Positions 38,790-47,927 of a stretch of 64,000 bases of DNA are shown in pieces. A model generated the notes under the pieces. That model ran no database searches and was not told where the DNA came from. It was given only the letters and a program-made list of their open reading frames with translations. The stretch covers positions 1 to 64,000 of the forward strand of contig DWXH01000012.1 in assembly GCA_019119305.1 (NCBI GenBank). Reading direction: 5' to 3'. The translations under genes were made by a program, and so were the position numbers. Within the stretch, counting starts at the first letter, position 1. Every line of letters begins with the position of its first letter. The stretch comes from Candidatus Alistipes merdigallinarum (GTDB taxonomy: Bacteria; Bacteroidota; Bacteroidia; Bacteroidales; Rikenellaceae).

Positions 38790-39200
38790 CTACTGCTGAT
38801 CCCGAGCCATCTCCCGCCTCAGCTTCTCCTTCCACTCTTCGGGCATCTCGAACGAACGCTGCTCGTCGAAATTGTAGGCCACCATAACGGCCGTACACTC
38901 CGTCTTAACCTCTTGTGTCTCGGAGTTGACCAATTTGTGCTCGAGGGTAAAACTCTTGTTCCCGATACGGGCCACACGCGTATATACAACGATCGGCTCG
39001 TCTCTGCGGGTCTGCACGATATAATGGGTCTGACTCGCCACGATGATCAATCCGGCCGATCCCCAAAAGGGCGTCAAACCGAGCACCTGTTTGTAAAAAT
39101 CACACTTTCCCAAATCGAAATAGTGTTGCTGATTGACATTATTGACGTGTCCCAAAACGTCGATATCAGCAAAACGCATCTGTACTTTCGTCTCTATCAT
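38790..39200 (-). CDS. Acyl-CoA thioesterase, hot-dog fold (4HBT)
   Basis: A 136-residue protein, normal for single hot-dog thioesterases of the YbgC/FatA-like class. The N-terminal motif VQMRFADIDVLGHVNNVNQQ carries the Asp and GHVNN pattern typical of the 4HBT active site. It hydrolyses acyl-thioesters; the chain length and carrier cannot be told. It sits 40 nt after the threonylcarbamoyl-AMP synthase gene, on the same strand, probably co-transcribed. No export signal. Confidence 0.88.
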   Translation of the reverse strand: MIETKVQMRFADIDVLGHVNNVNQQHYFDLGKCDFYKQVLGLTPFWGSAGLIIVASQTHYIVQTRRDEPIVVYTRVARIGNKSFTLEHKLVNSETQEVKTECTAVMVAYNFDEQRSFEMPEEWKEKLRREMARDQQ

Positions 39201-39240
39201 CTTCCTTCTTCAACTTATTACTTGATTCTACTCTTCTTCC

Positions 39241-39807
39241 TTATGCTCTTAGTACGGCAACCTCTCCGCCGATCCCCACACGGATGATCGACGAGGCTTT
39301 CCGGGTCGGTTCCCCTTCGTTGGAAAGATCCGCCACCCAATCGACTCCCCGCACTATCTCACCCGAAATTTCGCTGAAAGTCGCAGGGGTGGGCTGCCCC
39401 GAGATATTGGCCGACGTCGACACCAGCGGACGGTTCAGCTTATGGATCAATCGTTTACAAAAATCATGCTGAGGAATCCGAATTCCCAGTGTTCCCTCGT
39501 CGGGAATCAGGTTCTCGGCTACACCACACGCCCCGGGCAAAATCAGGGTCAAAGGTTTGTCGGCTACCTCGAAAAGCTGCCACGCCACATCGGGAACCTT
39601 CTTTATGTATAACGAGACCTTATCGGGATGGTCCAGCAACACGAGCATACTCTTCTTGTTGACACTCTTTTTCAACGCATATATGCGCTCCACGGCCTCG
39701 GCATTGGTCGCATCACACCCGATACCCCATACCGTATCGGTCGGATAGAGGATGATCCCTCCCCGCCGCAACACCTCCAGCGCCTGATAAATCTGATCTT
39801 CTGCCAT
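39241..39807 (-). CDS. tsaC: L-threonylcarbamoyladenylate synthase
   Basis: A 188-residue YrdC-domain protein that makes threonylcarbamoyl-AMP from threonine, bicarbonate and ATP for the t6A37 modification of tRNAs reading ANN codons. Visible marks are GGIILYPTDTVWGIGCDATN at the start, ALKKSVNKKSMLVLL, and LVSTSANISGQPTP near the C-terminus. The length fits the short TsaC form without the Sua5 C-terminal domain. A -7 box (TATTTTTG, 39828-39835) lies ~20 nt upstream. The final segment RKASSIIRVGIGGEVAVLRA is typical of the family. Confidence 0.93.
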   Translation of the reverse strand: MAEDQIYQALEVLRRGGIILYPTDTVWGIGCDATNAEAVERIYALKKSVNKKSMLVLLDHPDKVSLYIKKVPDVAWQLFEVADKPLTLILPGACGVAENLIPDEGTLGIRIPQHDFCKRLIHKLNRPLVSTSANISGQPTPATFSEISGEIVRGVDWVADLSNEGEPTRKASSIIRVGIGGEVAVLRA

Positions 39808-39827
39808 AAACTACCGTATAAACCGCA

Positions 39828-39835
39828 CAAAAATA
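39828..39835 (-). promoter_or_regulatory. -7 box of tsaC
   Basis: TATTTTTG on the minus strand, 20 nt upstream of the ATG at 39807. Confidence 0.5.
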
Positions 39836-40045
39836 ATCTATTTCACCACGATTTCGATACCGTACCGTGGAGAATTTTTCGTATCCGCAGCCGCAGTCCG
39901 TATCCCGCTCACCGTCCGAACGGCACCAACCCACACCACACGCCTGTCCCGTTCTCAACAGATATATTCCTTTGATAGGCTCGGTATAAACGCAACTACA
40001 TGTCACCTTTTCCCAAAGTACGCTTCCCGTCGGTCGTTCCCAATG

Positions 40046-40549
40046 CTATTCGCCGACCTCCAACCCCATGATATAGTCGTTCATATAAAACCCGTTACCG
40101 ATCTCGAAATCGCCCGACCGCAACTTTTTCATCCCCATCCTTTCATAAAAATGAAGTGCCCCGTTCTCTCGGTTTACATTGAGTTCAACGGAACACCTCT
40201 TCGGATGCAACTCCTTAACCGCCTCTACGGCCCGTTCGAAAAGTTTTCGTCCGACCCCTTTCCCCTGCATGTCCGGAAGGACATATATTTTCTGGAGATG
40301 GAACAGATCATCACCCTCCTGCTGGATCGAGACATAGCCCACAGGCTTTCCCTCCTCGAAAGCCAAATAGTAGATATGCCCCTCTTCAAGCATCTGTTTT
40401 CTGAGGTTCGGAATGGAATACATCCACTCCATCATATAGTCGATCTGATCCTTCGTCAATATGCGGGCATACGTTTCGGGAAAGGCAACTTCCGCTATCG
40501 ATCGGATCGTTTCACAATCGGCTACTGTCGATTTTCGTATCTCTATCAT
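40046..40549 (-). CDS. GNAT-family N-acetyltransferase
   Basis: The start at 40549 (MIEIRKSTVADCETIRSIAE) gives a 167-residue protein of standard GNAT length; the upstream extension in the track has no family character. The acetyl-CoA binding motif A is LQKIYVLPDMQGKGVGRKLF, followed by motif B (NRENGALHFYERMGMKKL). Transfers an acetyl group from acetyl-CoA to an amine or protein N-terminus; acceptor unknown. The N-terminal sequence, with MMEWMYSIPNLRKQM, resembles the common Bacteroidetes RimI-like GNATs. It stands alone on the minus strand. Confidence 0.87.
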   Translation of the reverse strand: MIEIRKSTVADCETIRSIAEVAFPETYARILTKDQIDYMMEWMYSIPNLRKQMLEEGHIYYLAFEEGKPVGYVSIQQEGDDLFHLQKIYVLPDMQGKGVGRKLFERAVEAVKELHPKRCSVELNVNRENGALHFYERMGMKKLRSGDFEIGNGFYMNDYIMGLEVGE

Positions 40550-40724
40550 CGTTCTCTTATATCGTTTACCGGACATCCGACAAGACATCCTGAGATTTTT
40601 CACTTCCGGCATGGCATCGGCAGATACCGTTCCCAGCCACTCTCTCATTTCAGCGTGACAAAGTTACACAATTTATCGGAACCTTGTAATCGACAAAAAT
40701 ACCTCTTCTCTTACCGACATAGAG

Positions 40725-40750
40725 AAAAGCGGACAGCAGTGCACTGTCCC
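40725..40750 (-). terminator. Probable terminator of the ABC-2/HlyD/TolC operon
   Basis: GGACAG / CTGTCC stem with 7-nt loop, followed on the minus strand by GCTTTTCTC, 37 nt after the last permease stop. Confidence 0.5.
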
Positions 40751-40785
40751 CCACGCCAATTTTTGATCGGACTGTTCGGATATAC

Positions 40786-41982
40786 CTATGCCTTATGTTC
40801 GATACGGCGAAGAATACTCCGCATACCCAGACAAGCCAAAAAGAAGTAGACCCCGGTCAAAATCCACAAGGTGATGAACTGTCCCGACACTTCGGAGAGT
40901 GTCGCCCCCATCGTCTGAATACGAAGAAATCCGTCCACCCCACTGCTGCTGGGAACGACCCTGCCTATCGTATAAAGCCAATCGGGAATACACTCTCTGG
41001 GCAGTGAAGCCCCGCTCAGCATCAGGAACGGAATTGAGGTAAACAATAGGAGAATCAATGAATTCTCTCTATACTTGAACAAGGTAGAGAGTGCAATCCC
41101 GCCAAAAATACAGGCCAGAACATATGGAATAAGGAATGCAATCAGTGTTTGCGGTGCCCCGTTTTGCGGATAACCGAAGAAATAATAGTGCACACCCAAC
41201 ACATACAACAGGTTTAACAAGGAAATCAGCATGTAAACGGCCGATTTTCCGAGTACGATTGGCAACACAGCCATCCGCTTCTCACCGGCCGGAATCAACG
41301 TCTGATAGAGCCTCTTCTCGCGCCACGTTCCCCCAACCATACCGATACCGATCAGCAGCGTCTGCTGGATGATCACCATAATGATCGCCGGCATAATAAA
41401 GGTCGCATATCCACCATACGGATTGTACAGATTCTTGATGGTCAGAACAACCGGATCGCTCAGAGCTTTTGCCTGTTCAGACTGGGCTCCACTGGAGACA
41501 AAACGCGTCCATTCAACCTCCAGTCCCGATTGCAACACACTCCGTGTCACGTCATAAAACACCTGTCGGTACATCAGAAAATAGCTGGCATCCGTATAGA
41601 TCGACAGGTTGATTTTTTCGTTGCGGTACAGTTTCTTTTCGTAATCGGCCGGGATAACGATAATCCCGTTGATCTTGCGGTCGTACAACAGGTTTTGTGC
41701 CTCTTTCAGGCTTGTAGGCTTATAGGCAATCAACAAATTGGGTGTCGCATCGAACATCCGGATCAGATCGCGGCTGGCCGGCGTCCGGCTCTCATCCACG
41801 ACTGCCACCGGAATATCTCGCAGCACCTCGTTCTTATAAGCCAACGAATAGGCGGTCGCATAAATCAGTATTGCACCGATCACAATCAGGAGAACACCTC
41901 CGTCGTGAAAGACATAGTGAAATTCATTCCGAAAGACATCGGTAAATTCACGCCACTTTAATTTCAGATTTTCGTATTTCAT
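40786..41982 (-). CDS. ABC-2 type transporter permease (second)
   Basis: A 398-residue membrane protein of the ABC2_membrane_3 (YbhR/YhhJ-like) family. One N-terminal helix (GVLLIVIGAILIYATAYSLA) precedes a ~150-residue extracytoplasmic domain (DIPVAVVDESRTPASRDLIR). Five or six C-terminal helices follow (FIMPAIIMVIIQQTLLIGIG, LLFTSIPFLMLSGASLPREC). It pairs with the permease 2 nt upstream to form the membrane part of a transporter, working with an HlyD adaptor and TolC. No ATP-binding subunit is encoded in the operon. Expected role by family: export of drugs or envelope molecules. Confidence 0.9.
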   Translation of the reverse strand: MKYENLKLKWREFTDVFRNEFHYVFHDGGVLLIVIGAILIYATAYSLAYKNEVLRDIPVAVVDESRTPASRDLIRMFDATPNLLIAYKPTSLKEAQNLLYDRKINGIIVIPADYEKKLYRNEKINLSIYTDASYFLMYRQVFYDVTRSVLQSGLEVEWTRFVSSGAQSEQAKALSDPVVLTIKNLYNPYGGYATFIMPAIIMVIIQQTLLIGIGMVGGTWREKRLYQTLIPAGEKRMAVLPIVLGKSAVYMLISLLNLLYVLGVHYYFFGYPQNGAPQTLIAFLIPYVLACIFGGIALSTLFKYRENSLILLLFTSIPFLMLSGASLPRECIPDWLYTIGRVVPSSSGVDGFLRIQTMGATLSEVSGQFITLWILTGVYFFLACLGMRSILRRIEHKA

Positions 41983-41984
41983 GG

Positions 41985-43160
41985 CTACAGTTTCCCCCAG
42001 AATTTTTTATCGGTGCACAACCTCTTGAGACGCGGCATCAGAATCAGCGGCAGCACCAAAAAGATCGCCATATAAACGACATAATGGACCGTATAGATTA
42101 CCGGAGCTCCCCGCATAGCCTGATCGATAAAAATATCGACATAAAAGGTCAATGGGAAAATATATCCGAAGATTTGCAGCGGAAGGTCCATCGCGAGGAA
42201 CGGGAATGTCAGCCCCGAAAAGGTAAAGGCCAAAACCGAATACCCCCCTCCGATCGACAAGGCAAAGCGCAGATTGCCTAAAAGGGAGACGATGGCGACA
42301 CCGATTGCCTGGTAGGCCAACACGAAAATCAGCCCCGAGAGGAAGAACAGCGGCACATTACCGTTCATCGGCACCCCGACATATTTGAACAGAATGGTAT
42401 TCATCAACATGCACAAGGCAAAGAAAATAATGGTATACGGCGTCAGCTTCCCGGCCACCGCGATCCAAATATTATACCCTGAAGTGGCATACCACTCCCC
42501 TGCCGTACCGTTTTTCAGCTCCACTCCGATCGTAAAAATGGTAGAGATCACCACAAAGATCAGCAGCATCACCGGCAAGAAGATCGAAAGCAGATAATAG
42601 GTATAGTTGACATAGGGGTTGAACAAAACGTGCTTCTCGAAATAGATCGGCATCATCTGGTCGTAGGCCTGCTTTTCGGAGAGTCCCTTTTTCATAAGAA
42701 ACTGAATCTGGATACCGGAAGAGAAAGTCGTAACGGCCGTCTGTATGTCCTTGGTCAACATACCGTTTTTGACCAGGTTCAGATCGTTGATATAGGCCAC
42801 CACATCGCACTGGGTCGCACTGTAAATATCCTTCTCCAACCCGTCGGGAATATATACGATCGCATCGATTTTGCCCTCCTTCATCATCCGTTCCCCCTCG
42901 CCCATATCGGCAATGTGGTAGGCGATCCGGGCCGAAGGGGTCGCATCGATCATCCGGGTCAACTGGCGCGACAACGGCGTATTATCCCGATCGAGCACCG
43001 CCACAGCCATATCGCGCGGCATTCCGTTGTGGAACAGCACAACGAAAAACAGAAACGAGAGAATGGGAAGCCCCAACGACAGCCGATAAAAAGACTTATG
43101 GCTGCCGAATATCTCGATTTCCCGTATGAAAACCCGCCAGAACGCCTTCAGATACTTCAT
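41985..43160 (-). CDS. ABC-2 type transporter permease (first)
   Basis: A 391-residue partner of the permease above with the same layout: helix near residues 25-45 (LSLGLPILSFLFFVVLF), a periplasmic domain starting DMAVAVLDRDNTPLSRQLTR and C-terminal helices (LLSIFLPVMLLIFVVISTIF, GYSVLAFTFSGLTFPFLAMD). The shared [DM]-V-A-V-[LV]-D-[RE]-x2-T-P-x-S motif shows both permeases arose by duplication. It is 35 nt downstream of the HlyD gene and 2 nt before the second permease, giving an obligate pair. No nucleotide-binding motifs. Confidence 0.9.
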   Translation of the reverse strand: MKYLKAFWRVFIREIEIFGSHKSFYRLSLGLPILSFLFFVVLFHNGMPRDMAVAVLDRDNTPLSRQLTRMIDATPSARIAYHIADMGEGERMMKEGKIDAIVYIPDGLEKDIYSATQCDVVAYINDLNLVKNGMLTKDIQTAVTTFSSGIQIQFLMKKGLSEKQAYDQMMPIYFEKHVLFNPYVNYTYYLLSIFLPVMLLIFVVISTIFTIGVELKNGTAGEWYATSGYNIWIAVAGKLTPYTIIFFALCMLMNTILFKYVGVPMNGNVPLFFLSGLIFVLAYQAIGVAIVSLLGNLRFALSIGGGYSVLAFTFSGLTFPFLAMDLPLQIFGYIFPLTFYVDIFIDQAMRGAPVIYTVHYVVYMAIFLVLPLILMPRLKRLCTDKKFWGKL

Positions 43161-43195
43161 AATCTACCCTTTAATCGATCCGCCTGTTTCGGAAA

Positions 43196-44185
43196 CTACT
43201 CTTCGATTTTGTCCCAATCGACAATAACGCTCATCCCCGGGCGCAACCCCTCGACATGGGTTTCGGGACGGGCCTTTACTTCAAACGTACGGATATCGAA
43301 GTCGCCTTTGGTCCGTGTCGCCGACCACGTCGCATATTCCGCCTGAACCGCAATGTGATCCACCTTCAGGTTCATATATCCGCCCAAGCCCGGAACATAG
43401 GCCTTCATCACGGAACCGACCTTAATCTTGGGCAACAGATCCTCCTTGATATTGAACGAGACCCATATATCCTTCATGTCGAGCAACGTGATGACCGGAT
43501 AACCGGCTCCGATCAGTTCGCCCGGCTCGGCGATAACCGTCGAAACCTCCCCATCGATCGGGGCATACTGTTTCGCATCAGCCATGTAGGACTCCACTTC
43601 GGATACCGCACCGGCAGCCTGATCGACCAATGCCGCTGCTGCTTCACGATCCTCGCGGCGGGCACCTTCCCTGGCCATATCGTATTGCGACTTGGCGGCT
43701 GCCGCCGTCGTCTCCATAGCCTTTAAATTCGCCGATGCCTCATCGAACTTCTGGGCAGGAAGTACCCCCGACTCATACAGATTCTTCACCCGATCATAAC
43801 TTTTCTGAGCTAACTCCACACCTGTCTGAGCCTTTTGCCATAAGTTATAAGCCGCTGCAATTTCCTGAGAACGTGCGCCCTTCCTTGCTTTCAAGCTCTG
43901 AGCTTGCGCTGCATTCCGTGCCGATTCGGCCTGCTTGAGTTTGGCCTCGATTTCGGGTGTGCTCAATACGAACAACAGCTCTCCCTTTTTCACCTGTTGT
44001 CCCTCCTGCACATCCAACTGTTCAATCCGTCCGGCCAGCTTGGACGAAATCTTCACACTCTTCACCTCAACCTCTCCCTGAATCAAATTGGGGACCGGCT
44101 TGATGGCGAACCAACTGACCAATGATACGACAACGATCACCACGACAATTCCGATGGTCAATCCGATAACATTGCTCTTTTTCAT
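43196..44185 (-). CDS. HlyD-family periplasmic adaptor
   Basis: A 329-residue adaptor anchored by one N-terminal helix (VIGLTIGIVVVIVVVSLVSW). The lipoyl segments are VKISSKLAGRIEQLDVQEGQ and KQYAPIDGEVSTVIAEPGEL. They flank a long coiled-coil hairpin rich in Ala, Lys and Glu (EIEAKLKQAESARNAAQAQS). A beta-barrel follows (MKDIWVSFNIKEDLLPKIKV). Its organisation matches YbhG/EmrA-like adaptors that link ABC-2 permeases to TolC. It sits 33 nt after the TolC gene and 35 nt before the permeases. Confidence 0.9.
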   Translation of the reverse strand: MKKSNVIGLTIGIVVVIVVVSLVSWFAIKPVPNLIQGEVEVKSVKISSKLAGRIEQLDVQEGQQVKKGELLFVLSTPEIEAKLKQAESARNAAQAQSLKARKGARSQEIAAAYNLWQKAQTGVELAQKSYDRVKNLYESGVLPAQKFDEASANLKAMETTAAAAKSQYDMAREGARREDREAAAALVDQAAGAVSEVESYMADAKQYAPIDGEVSTVIAEPGELIGAGYPVITLLDMKDIWVSFNIKEDLLPKIKVGSVMKAYVPGLGGYMNLKVDHIAVQAEYATWSATRTKGDFDIRTFEVKARPETHVEGLRPGMSVIVDWDKIEE

Positions 44186-44218
44186 ATAATTGTTCGTTTT
44201 TTATGTTGCTTAATTGGT

Positions 44219-45658
44219 TTATTCATGGGTCTCTTCGAAACGAACCGGACGGGCCGTCGAGCGTTTGGCATAATCGGCAAAGGCATCGCTGATTCCCGCT
44301 GCTTCGAGCAGACGCGCCAGCATCAAATCATAATAGTAAGCCGCCTGCAGACGTTCGATCCGGATTTTAGCCAGATTAAGGCGGGCATCCACCACATCGG
44401 ATGACGGTGCTGCCCCCTCTTTGAAAGCCGCCTCTTTTATCCGCAAATACTCCTCGGCAAAACGGAAGGACGCGTCGATCGAAGGCATCTGCTCCGAATA
44501 GGTGATCATTTCATTATAAAGTTTGTCGATCAACGTCATCATGTCGTTGCGGGCCTGATTATCGAATGCATCGACTTGGAGCTTTTTCGACCGGGCCGCA
44601 CTGAATTTATATTCGCGGTTCAAACCGTCGAAAATCTTGAACGACACACCTGCCCCCACGGCCCATTTCGGAATGATCGGGGAAACCTGATAGTTGTACA
44701 ACGATGCGATTCCCATCAGGGCCACCTGAGGCGCGAAGTCTGCCCGTGTCAAACGAATGTTTTCCTGTGCCAGCTGTTTGGCCAAATTCACCTGCTTCAG
44801 CAACGGATTTTGTTCGGCTGCACACTGTTTGAAATAGTCGACCGGTTCGATCTGGTCCAAAACGAACATATCGGAAACCGGACTGTATGATGCACTATCG
44901 GACACATTCAACGTATTGTTGAGCGCACTGGCCAACGTTGCTGCCGTTTTTTGGGCCGCAAGATATTCGCGCTCGGCCTCTGCGGCATGCACTTCTGCAT
45001 ACAGGCGTTCACCCTTGGCTATGATTCCGTTCTTTTCCAGGGCAATGGCATCTGACAGATGGTGATGCATACCATCCACGACCTGTTTTCTGACCTCGAT
45101 CACCTGGAGGGCCAGTGCAAGCCCGAAATAGCGTTCCGTCAACTCCGAAATCAGCGCATTCCGAGTCTGCGATCCTTTTTCCTGGGCCTGATCGATTCTT
45201 ATTTTGGCCGCATTATTGGCCGCATTGATCTTTCCCCCAGTATAAAGCGGTATGGTAATGTTGGCCGCAACGGTTCCCAGACTGCGGTCCTGCAGCTTCA
45301 TTGCCCAATCCTTGGACATCAACGCCGCAGCCTGCTGCAACACGGCAGGAGGGAGCAACCCCTCGGGAAGACCACCCAATATACCGTTGACCGGAGTCTT
45401 GAGACCGTTCATATCGATCGACATATCGTCACCCATATAGACATAGGCTCCCGTGATGTTCGCTTGCGGCAGGCGCAAACCGTAAGTAGCTTTCCGCTCC
45501 TTCACGGCAACCTCCTCTTCATAAGCTGCCGCCTTGATTTCCGGATTCTGAGTCAGAGAGATCTGTATGGCCTGGTCGAAAGTCAGAGGCTGCGTCGTTT
45601 GCCCGGAAACGAACGTTGCAACACCCATCACGACCATCAGTACGATAATTTTTTTCAT
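44219..45658 (-). CDS. TolC-family outer-membrane protein
   Basis: The ATG at 45658 gives a clean signal peptide (MKKIIVLMVVMGVATFVSGQ) and 479 residues; the ATG at 45673 would add MRNRR. Two outer-membrane efflux repeats are visible: LTFDQAIQISLTQNPEIKAA, and LKQVNLAKQLAQENIRLTRA followed by FAPQVALMGIASLYNYQ. Conserved helices end in AAPSSDVVDARLNLAKIRIE. It is the first gene of the HlyD/ABC-2 operon and forms its exit channel. No lipobox. Among the three channel proteins in this window it is the closest in style to those paired with ABC permeases in Bacteroidetes. Confidence 0.9.
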   Translation of the reverse strand: MKKIIVLMVVMGVATFVSGQTTQPLTFDQAIQISLTQNPEIKAAAYEEEVAVKERKATYGLRLPQANITGAYVYMGDDMSIDMNGLKTPVNGILGGLPEGLLPPAVLQQAAALMSKDWAMKLQDRSLGTVAANITIPLYTGGKINAANNAAKIRIDQAQEKGSQTRNALISELTERYFGLALALQVIEVRKQVVDGMHHHLSDAIALEKNGIIAKGERLYAEVHAAEAEREYLAAQKTAATLASALNNTLNVSDSASYSPVSDMFVLDQIEPVDYFKQCAAEQNPLLKQVNLAKQLAQENIRLTRADFAPQVALMGIASLYNYQVSPIIPKWAVGAGVSFKIFDGLNREYKFSAARSKKLQVDAFDNQARNDMMTLIDKLYNEMITYSEQMPSIDASFRFAEEYLRIKEAAFKEGAAPSSDVVDARLNLAKIRIERLQAAYYYDLMLARLLEAAGISDAFADYAKRSTARPVRFEETHE

Positions 45659-46017
45659 ACGCCTATTCCTCATCTTATTTTAATAAATCCTGCTTGTTTC
45701 CAACTTATTATCCTCTGTTCAAACACTTTTGTTTTGAGAGACTTTAAACCGACGCAAGATATAAATCTTCTACGGATGAGCCACCACAAAAAACGTTATT
45801 TTTTTATTCTTTTTCGGTGCATTTGTTTTCAAATTGTACAAATCTTCTCAAATTCTCCGAAATCGAATACTACAAAGATAAAAAATCTTGCCGTATATAA
45901 AACGGCAAGATTCAAACCTTTTTCAGCTGCAGAAGCAGCTGATATTGTGAAATAACCTTTTCGCTACATAACTGAACCGGAAAAGCCGATTTTTCAGCAA
46001 CATTTCCCTCCGTCGAA
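45659..46017. other. Spacer with two hairpins
   Basis: No gene seen. It holds the TolC operon leader on the left. It also holds the terminator at 45879-45911 and a second hairpin TCAGCTGC-AGAA-GCAGCTGA at 45923-45942, which lies between the lipoprotein stop and that terminator. No clear -7 box was found for the TolC operon. Confidence 0.55.
45879..45911 (-). terminator. Terminator of the lipocalin-like lipoprotein gene
   Basis: Perfect 10-bp stem ATCTTGCCGT / ACGGCAAGAT with 7-nt loop, followed on the minus strand by six T. Confidence 0.75.
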
Positions 46018-46788
46018 CTATTTTTGCAGCTCCAGGCTATAGTTCAATTTCGAGTCGATCGGTTTCAGTTCTTGATCGAGTAGCTGTAACCGATCCTGCT
46101 GATAGAGAAAATTCACCGTCTCACCCTCAGCAAAAGGGACCAGTTGATAGACTACCGCATTTTTATCGACTGCATCTCCCCGAAGCGTATACATCCGGCC
46201 CGTCGTTTCGTATGTACTGTTCCCCCTTTCATCCGCATCGGTATAGGTCAATACCATTTCATACACGCCGTCTCCGCTGTGCTCATAATTGTACAAAGTA
46301 ACCTGATATTCGATCCCCGAACAAGAGGCCGCAGGCAAAACCCCTTTATACACCCTTGTCTGGAGCTGCCCCAAATCGCTCTGCACCTTCAACGAATCCA
46401 ACACATTAATCCGTCCATTATCGTTCAAACTTTCAAGCGAATCGACCCGGAAATAGTCGATTCGGTACATACCGTGTTTCCCCAACGACATCGTATCCTG
46501 ATCCAAACGGACAACCTCTAAGGTGTCGGTAAAAGCGATCGTCTGCCCGTTACCGATACTCTTCCCCGTCAGAATAAGATTCTTTCCATCGTATTTCCAC
46601 CCTTCATATTTCAATGTCTGCATCCCGATAGAACGGGCATTTCCATCCGCTTCGATCGTGATTCCCTGAGTTATCTGGGGATTCGCCGGCATCACTTCGA
46701 TCCAGTTTCCGACAAACGACTCATCCGAATAGCGGGCCGAACACGACGCAACGATCACCCCCAGCCCCACAATCACCATTTTTTTCAT
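46018..46788 (-). CDS. Lipocalin/NlpE-like lipoprotein
   Basis: A 256-residue lipoprotein (VIVGLGVIVASC, Cys16). Residues ~25-115 look like a lipocalin-type small barrel: SFVGNWIEVMPANPQITQGI, then GWKYDGKNLILTGKSIGNGQ, as in the Bacteroidetes lipocalin_5-like group. Residues ~140-250 resemble an NlpE N-terminal barrel (YKGVLPAASCSGIEYQVTLY, GVYEMVLTYTD), including the CSG after the G-V-L-P-A that NlpE relatives share. Known NlpE senses envelope stress and copper in enterobacteria; here the role is unknown, probably ligand binding or heavy-metal or envelope sensing. Monocistronic, with its own terminator. Confidence 0.78.
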   Translation of the reverse strand: MKKMVIVGLGVIVASCSARYSDESFVGNWIEVMPANPQITQGITIEADGNARSIGMQTLKYEGWKYDGKNLILTGKSIGNGQTIAFTDTLEVVRLDQDTMSLGKHGMYRIDYFRVDSLESLNDNGRINVLDSLKVQSDLGQLQTRVYKGVLPAASCSGIEYQVTLYNYEHSGDGVYEMVLTYTDADERGNSTYETTGRMYTLRGDAVDKNAVVYQLVPFAEGETVNFLYQQDRLQLLDQELKPIDSKLNYSLELQK

Positions 46789-47284
46789 GACTTGATATTT
46801 TAATTGGTTTAACTTAGGTTATTCCGATCGATTAAGATTTCACATGCCCAAATGCTTCGAACACGAAACCGGCATATAAACCCGAAGTCAAATTTATACA
46901 CTTGTTACCGAGATAACAAATCGCTGAAAAAAAGCCTTATAACACCCGACCCACCTCTTTTTCAATCCCATTGGCATTCCCTTTGACATTCAGTCAAAAA
47001 CTTACGAACCAAACCGACCGTTTCCCGACATTTTATCCTCTTCACACCGACAACGATTCCACATCGAAAACAATCTTTACCATTCTTTAAAAACATACAC
47101 AACAAACCATCATAAAAAAAACTCACCCTTCTCTCAAAAAATCACACCCAAATCACCGGGAAACGGATTATGTATCAAAAAACAATGAATAACATCCCGA
47201 CAGATAATTCATCAAAGAACAATATGCCCCTGGCCCGATTTTCCGAGAAATGTTATTATCTTTGTCCCAAGTTGGATTGAAAAG
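46789..47284. other. Gene-free divergent spacer
   Basis: About 500 nt between the divergent lipoprotein and HAD genes. It is AT- and pyrimidine-rich on the plus strand with no ORF of merit and no structured RNA that I could recognise. It ends with the HAD promoter (-7 box at 47257-47264). Confidence 0.55.
47257..47264 (+). promoter_or_regulatory. -7 box of the HAD gene
   Basis: TATCTTTG, 20 nt before the ATG at 47285; -33 element unclear. Confidence 0.55.
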
Positions 47285-47923
47285 ATGAAGAGAATCAGAA
47301 CCATCGTATTCGATTTGGGAGGTGTGCTAATCGACTACGACCGAGAGACTTGCGTTAAAAAATTCCTCGAATTGGGATTCGACAACGCCTATGAGCTCAT
47401 CGGACCCTACTCGACCGCCGGTTGTCTGCTGGAATTGGAAAGCGGACGCATCAGTCAGAACGAGTTTTACGACGAACTGAAACAAAGTGCCCCACGACCT
47501 ATTACGATCGAACAGATCGACGAAGCGATGTACAGTTTCATGCTCGACATTCCGGAATACAAGCTCGACATGCTGACCGATCTACGCAAACAGGGCTACA
47601 CGCTGTTCATGCTGAGCAACACGAATCCGATTCTGATGTCGCTCATTAAAGAGCACCGTTTCACCAAACAGGGGAAGACCATCGACGACTACTTCGACCG
47701 GCTTTTCCTCTCCTATGAGATGAAAATTGTCAAGCCCCATCCGGAAATGTTCCGTCAGATGATTGCCGCTACCGGCATTCGTCCCGAAGAATCGCTCTTT
47801 ATCGACGATTCCGCAGCCAACATCGCCACAGGCAAGGATTTCGGATTCGAAACCTATTTGGCAGCTCCTCACGAAGATTTCAGATCGCTTTTTTCACAAT
47901 ACGAACCTTTTACAAAAGATTAA
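47285..47923 (+). CDS. HAD-superfamily phosphatase (YihX-like)
   Basis: A 212-residue HAD-IA hydrolase. Motif I is IVFDLGGVLIDYDRE (nucleophile Asp, with Gly in place of the second Asp, as in YihX-type phosphatases). Motif II is FMLSNTNP, motif III the Lys in MKIVKPHPEMFRQM, and motif IV LFIDDSAANIATGKDFGFE. A helical cap lies between motifs I and II. Expected to dephosphorylate a small metabolite, perhaps a sugar phosphate such as glucose 1-phosphate. The next gene starts 5 nt after its stop, so the two form an operon ending at the terminator near 48,850. Confidence 0.9.
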   Translation: MKRIRTIVFDLGGVLIDYDRETCVKKFLELGFDNAYELIGPYSTAGCLLELESGRISQNEFYDELKQSAPRPITIEQIDEAMYSFMLDIPEYKLDMLTDLRKQGYTLFMLSNTNPILMSLIKEHRFTKQGKTIDDYFDRLFLSYEMKIVKPHPEMFRQMIAATGIRPEESLFIDDSAANIATGKDFGFETYLAAPHEDFRSLFSQYEPFTKD

Positions 47924-47927
47924 TGTT

